Assembly (NCBI GenBank): GCA_020466095.1 | Contig: CM035807.1 | Span: 95,758,742 to 95,822,741 of the forward strand | Origin: Chlorops oryzae | Lineage: Eukaryota; Arthropoda; Insecta; Diptera; Chloropidae | DNA: 64,000 nt | Reading direction: 5' to 3' | Part shown: positions 62,201-64,000 of the stretch, one piece after another | Layout of the letters: each line of letters opens with the position of its first letter | How positions within the stretch are numbered: position 1 is the first letter of the stretch | Position numbers and translations under genes: made by a program | The notes under the pieces: generated by a model | Told to the model about the DNA's origin: nothing | Seen by the model: only the letters and a program-made list of their open reading frames with translations | Databases searched by the model: none

Positions 62201-62377
62201 CGGCCTCTGTGTCGTAGGTGGTTGAGATGCCGACTTACAAAGCTAGAGGCGCTGGATTCAACTCCCAGCTCAGGTCGTTTTTTCTGCTTCGGTTTTTCTT
62301 TGTTTTGCCATTATTCATGGTATCACAACGGGCTCATGAGAGGCCTAACTGTGCCACCCTTAACGTTTTTTTTTTTT
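62201..62377 (+). mobile_element. tRNA-derived SINE, subfamily B, second copy
   Basis: Same head as at 52559: CGGCCTCTGTGTCGTAGGTG, GTTGAGATGCC, B box GGATTCAACTCC (about 62253-62264). The tail TGGTATCACAACGGGCTCAT ... GTGCCACCCTTAACG ends in a run of about 12 T instead of continuing to GGTGGCAGCC, so its 3' end is truncated or replaced. Confidence 0.82.
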
Positions 62378-64000
62378 TGAATTTTATTTGAAATTTTAAG
62401 TGCACTAAAGGATCCAAAGAACCAATTCTATCAAATGTCATATTTGTAAATTGCCAATCATAAGTAGCCGAGCCTTTAAATGTTTAAAATAACTAAGGAT
62501 TTAAGTGCTTTCTATAAATTTTCCCTAAAAACCTCATGGCAATATCGTAGAAAAAATGTATCTAAGAAAATTTAAAAACCTTCAATTCATATTGACCCAA
62601 TAAAAACGGTTAAAAATAATCTCTTCTCAGTGAAAGAAAATCTTCACAATTTGTGAAAAAATTGATTTAAAAAATCATTTTGAATTTCCATCAAAACTTA
62701 TTCGGGAAAACTTAAGCTTCTGTAGCAACCAACAATGAAAATTAATGGGTTAAAGGCTCAAAGTCTTGACTCTTAGTATCTTTTAATAAAATTTTCTCTT
62801 TCTTGTCTTTCGGAAATTGACACTTTTAAAAGGGATTTATGAAAAAGTTTAGTCTTTTCCAGAAAATTGCAATATTTTCCTTTACAGTAAACATGAAAAG
62901 TTTCTCTTGATGTGGAACTTTTGCTGTTAGCAAAAGAAATTGCATTTCATAAACATCTATGCATGCCTGTTCTTTTTTCCTCCTTCGTTTTTTTTTCTTT
63001 TTTTTTTTTGTAGTTATATATTTTTCCCCTTATAAATTTAGTTTTTGAATTTTTTTTTATTAATGTATGTATTTATTTTTCATATTTTCAAAAGTTTTCT
63101 CGCAACTCGTTTTCCATGCCAGCAATTACGTTCAAGGAAGGCAGGAACAAACTGCGCTTTTGACTTTTTAATAACATTTCGAAATAAAAAATAAAAATGA
63201 TTTTTTTTAGTAAAAAAAAAAAAAATTAAACAAAATTGTTGGAAGCTCTTAGCTCCGAAGAAAACCATTAAAAAAAGGGAATAGAAACTTTTCCTCTCGC
63301 TTTCACAAAGTCGGTTGCAACCAAAAGCAAATACCATAAGAAAGCTGACTTTCAAAGTAATAGTGCAATATGTTGAACGCCTTGTCCTCTTGTCAATGCT
63401 GTGTTTTAGTTGAAACCAAAAATAAAATGAAAACAAGACGATATAAACAAATTTATTGGAAATTTCAGTCAAACACGCACATGCACATATGCTCGAATGT
63501 ATGTTGTATGTATGTTAACCCAACGCTACATCATAACTTGATGCGGCAGCCTCGTCCTTGCAATATATTGGAATCCACACTTTCTTCCGCAGCTAAATCG
63601 TATGAGCAACTAAAAGTTTTCATATTGCTCATACGCCCGCAAGTACGCCGCACATATTATACTATTATCGTTTTCATGCAATATACTGAAACAAATAAAA
63701 TAACAACTATGGCAACAACAACAAATTTAGCAACAGAAACAACAACAAAAGCAAACAAAAAATTTGCCTTACCACAAAATGTTGCACTCGTAAAATGGAA
63801 CGTTACTGGGGCGATGTTGTGGATGGGGGAGTGGGGCAAAAATATTGCTTCAGCTTTCTTGTATAGGATTTTTCATTGAAAATGTTCGTAAATTTCTTTT
63901 ATTGCTTTTTTATATTTCATGTCGAAAATTGTATTCCTTTGTTTCGTGCCTAAGAGTTTAGCTTTTGTGTTCATGCCATACGAAATAATGTCTAATTCCT

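Larger units (their letters stand above)
34148..64000 (-). other. Upstream giant intron of the ed/fred-like gene (partial)
   Basis: Everything upstream of the acceptor at 34148 is non-coding as far as I can tell. The preceding exon must supply the first part of the signal peptide and end after one base of a codon. No minus-strand frame in 34-64 kb gives a convincing candidate, so the intron is at least 29.8 kb if the gene continues off the right edge. It contains a candidate recursive splice site at 48220/48219 and the transposable elements listed separately. Stretches 37493-40630, 42360-46540, 49400-52550, 53000-55570 and 61150-62200 show no identifiable feature apart from homopolymer runs and short repeats. 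Confidence 0.6.

Noticed and set aside
63370..63879. 169-codon plus-strand frame
   Set aside because: No recognisable domain, Thr/Asn runs from CAA/ACA repeats, no codon bias and no splice context; probably chance.

Overview
The window looks like nuclear DNA from a higher fly (Diptera, Cyclorrhapha), quite possibly a tephritid or related acalyptrate. It is AT-rich. The only recognisable gene is a split immunoglobulin cell-adhesion gene with very large introns and fly-type GTRAGT splice sites. The intergenic/intronic DNA is full of small non-autonomous DNA transposons, tRNA-derived SINEs and mini-me-type repeats carrying (GTCY)n tracts. The organism is inferred, not proven.

The gene lies on the minus strand. 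Three coding exons can be placed to the base, and their splice phases fit each other exactly: 34147-33952, 25543-25283 and 24942-24746. Together they encode the end of a signal peptide, Ig domain 1 and Ig domain 2 of a protein of the Echinoid / Friend-of-echinoid (Ed/Fred) family. The exon carrying the start codon lies upstream of 34147, probably beyond 64000. The exons for the remaining Ig, fibronectin-III and transmembrane parts lie beyond position 1. The window is therefore a partial gene: an upstream intron of at least 29.8 kb, an 8.4-kb intron, a 340-bp intron and a downstream intron of at least 24.7 kb.

The most interesting host signal is a zero-length-exon splice site at 48220/48219 on the minus strand. 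A branch-like motif and a long pyrimidine tract end in CAG followed directly by GTAAGT. This is the signature of a recursive-splicing (ratcheting) point, and it lies in the giant upstream intron of this gene.

The rest is repeat biology, much of it with exact ends. From left to right: a foldback element at 1.8 kb; a SINE at 6.6 kb; a 340-bp (TAAA)n array at 7.6 kb; a pogo-like MITE at 8.2 kb; a TA-flanked MITE at 11.7 kb; a PIF/Harbinger-like MITE at 12.4 kb; a second pogo-like MITE at 19.1 kb; a 1.3-kb hAT relic with a BED zinc finger, a perfect 8-bp target duplication and a nested element at 20.7-22.0 kb; a GA/GACA array at 30.0 kb; a mini-me-like element at 31.8 kb; a 122-bp hAT MITE at 32.9 kb; an 805-bp near-palindrome at 34.6 kb; a third pogo-like MITE at 35.5 kb; a three-layer nest of foldback elements at 36.8-37.5 kb; two further mini-me-like elements at 46.5 and 58.0 kb; further SINE pieces at 41.4, 52.6 and 62.2 kb; an inverted-repeat element at 55.6 kb; and a 1.02-kb hAT-like element with an internal 160-bp tandem array at 60.1 kb.

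No rRNA, intact tRNA gene, CRISPR array, operon or complete protein-coding gene was found. Most other open frames are short, AT-driven and unconvincing. Two are recorded as weak candidates (57014-57550 and 47835-48128, both plus strand).
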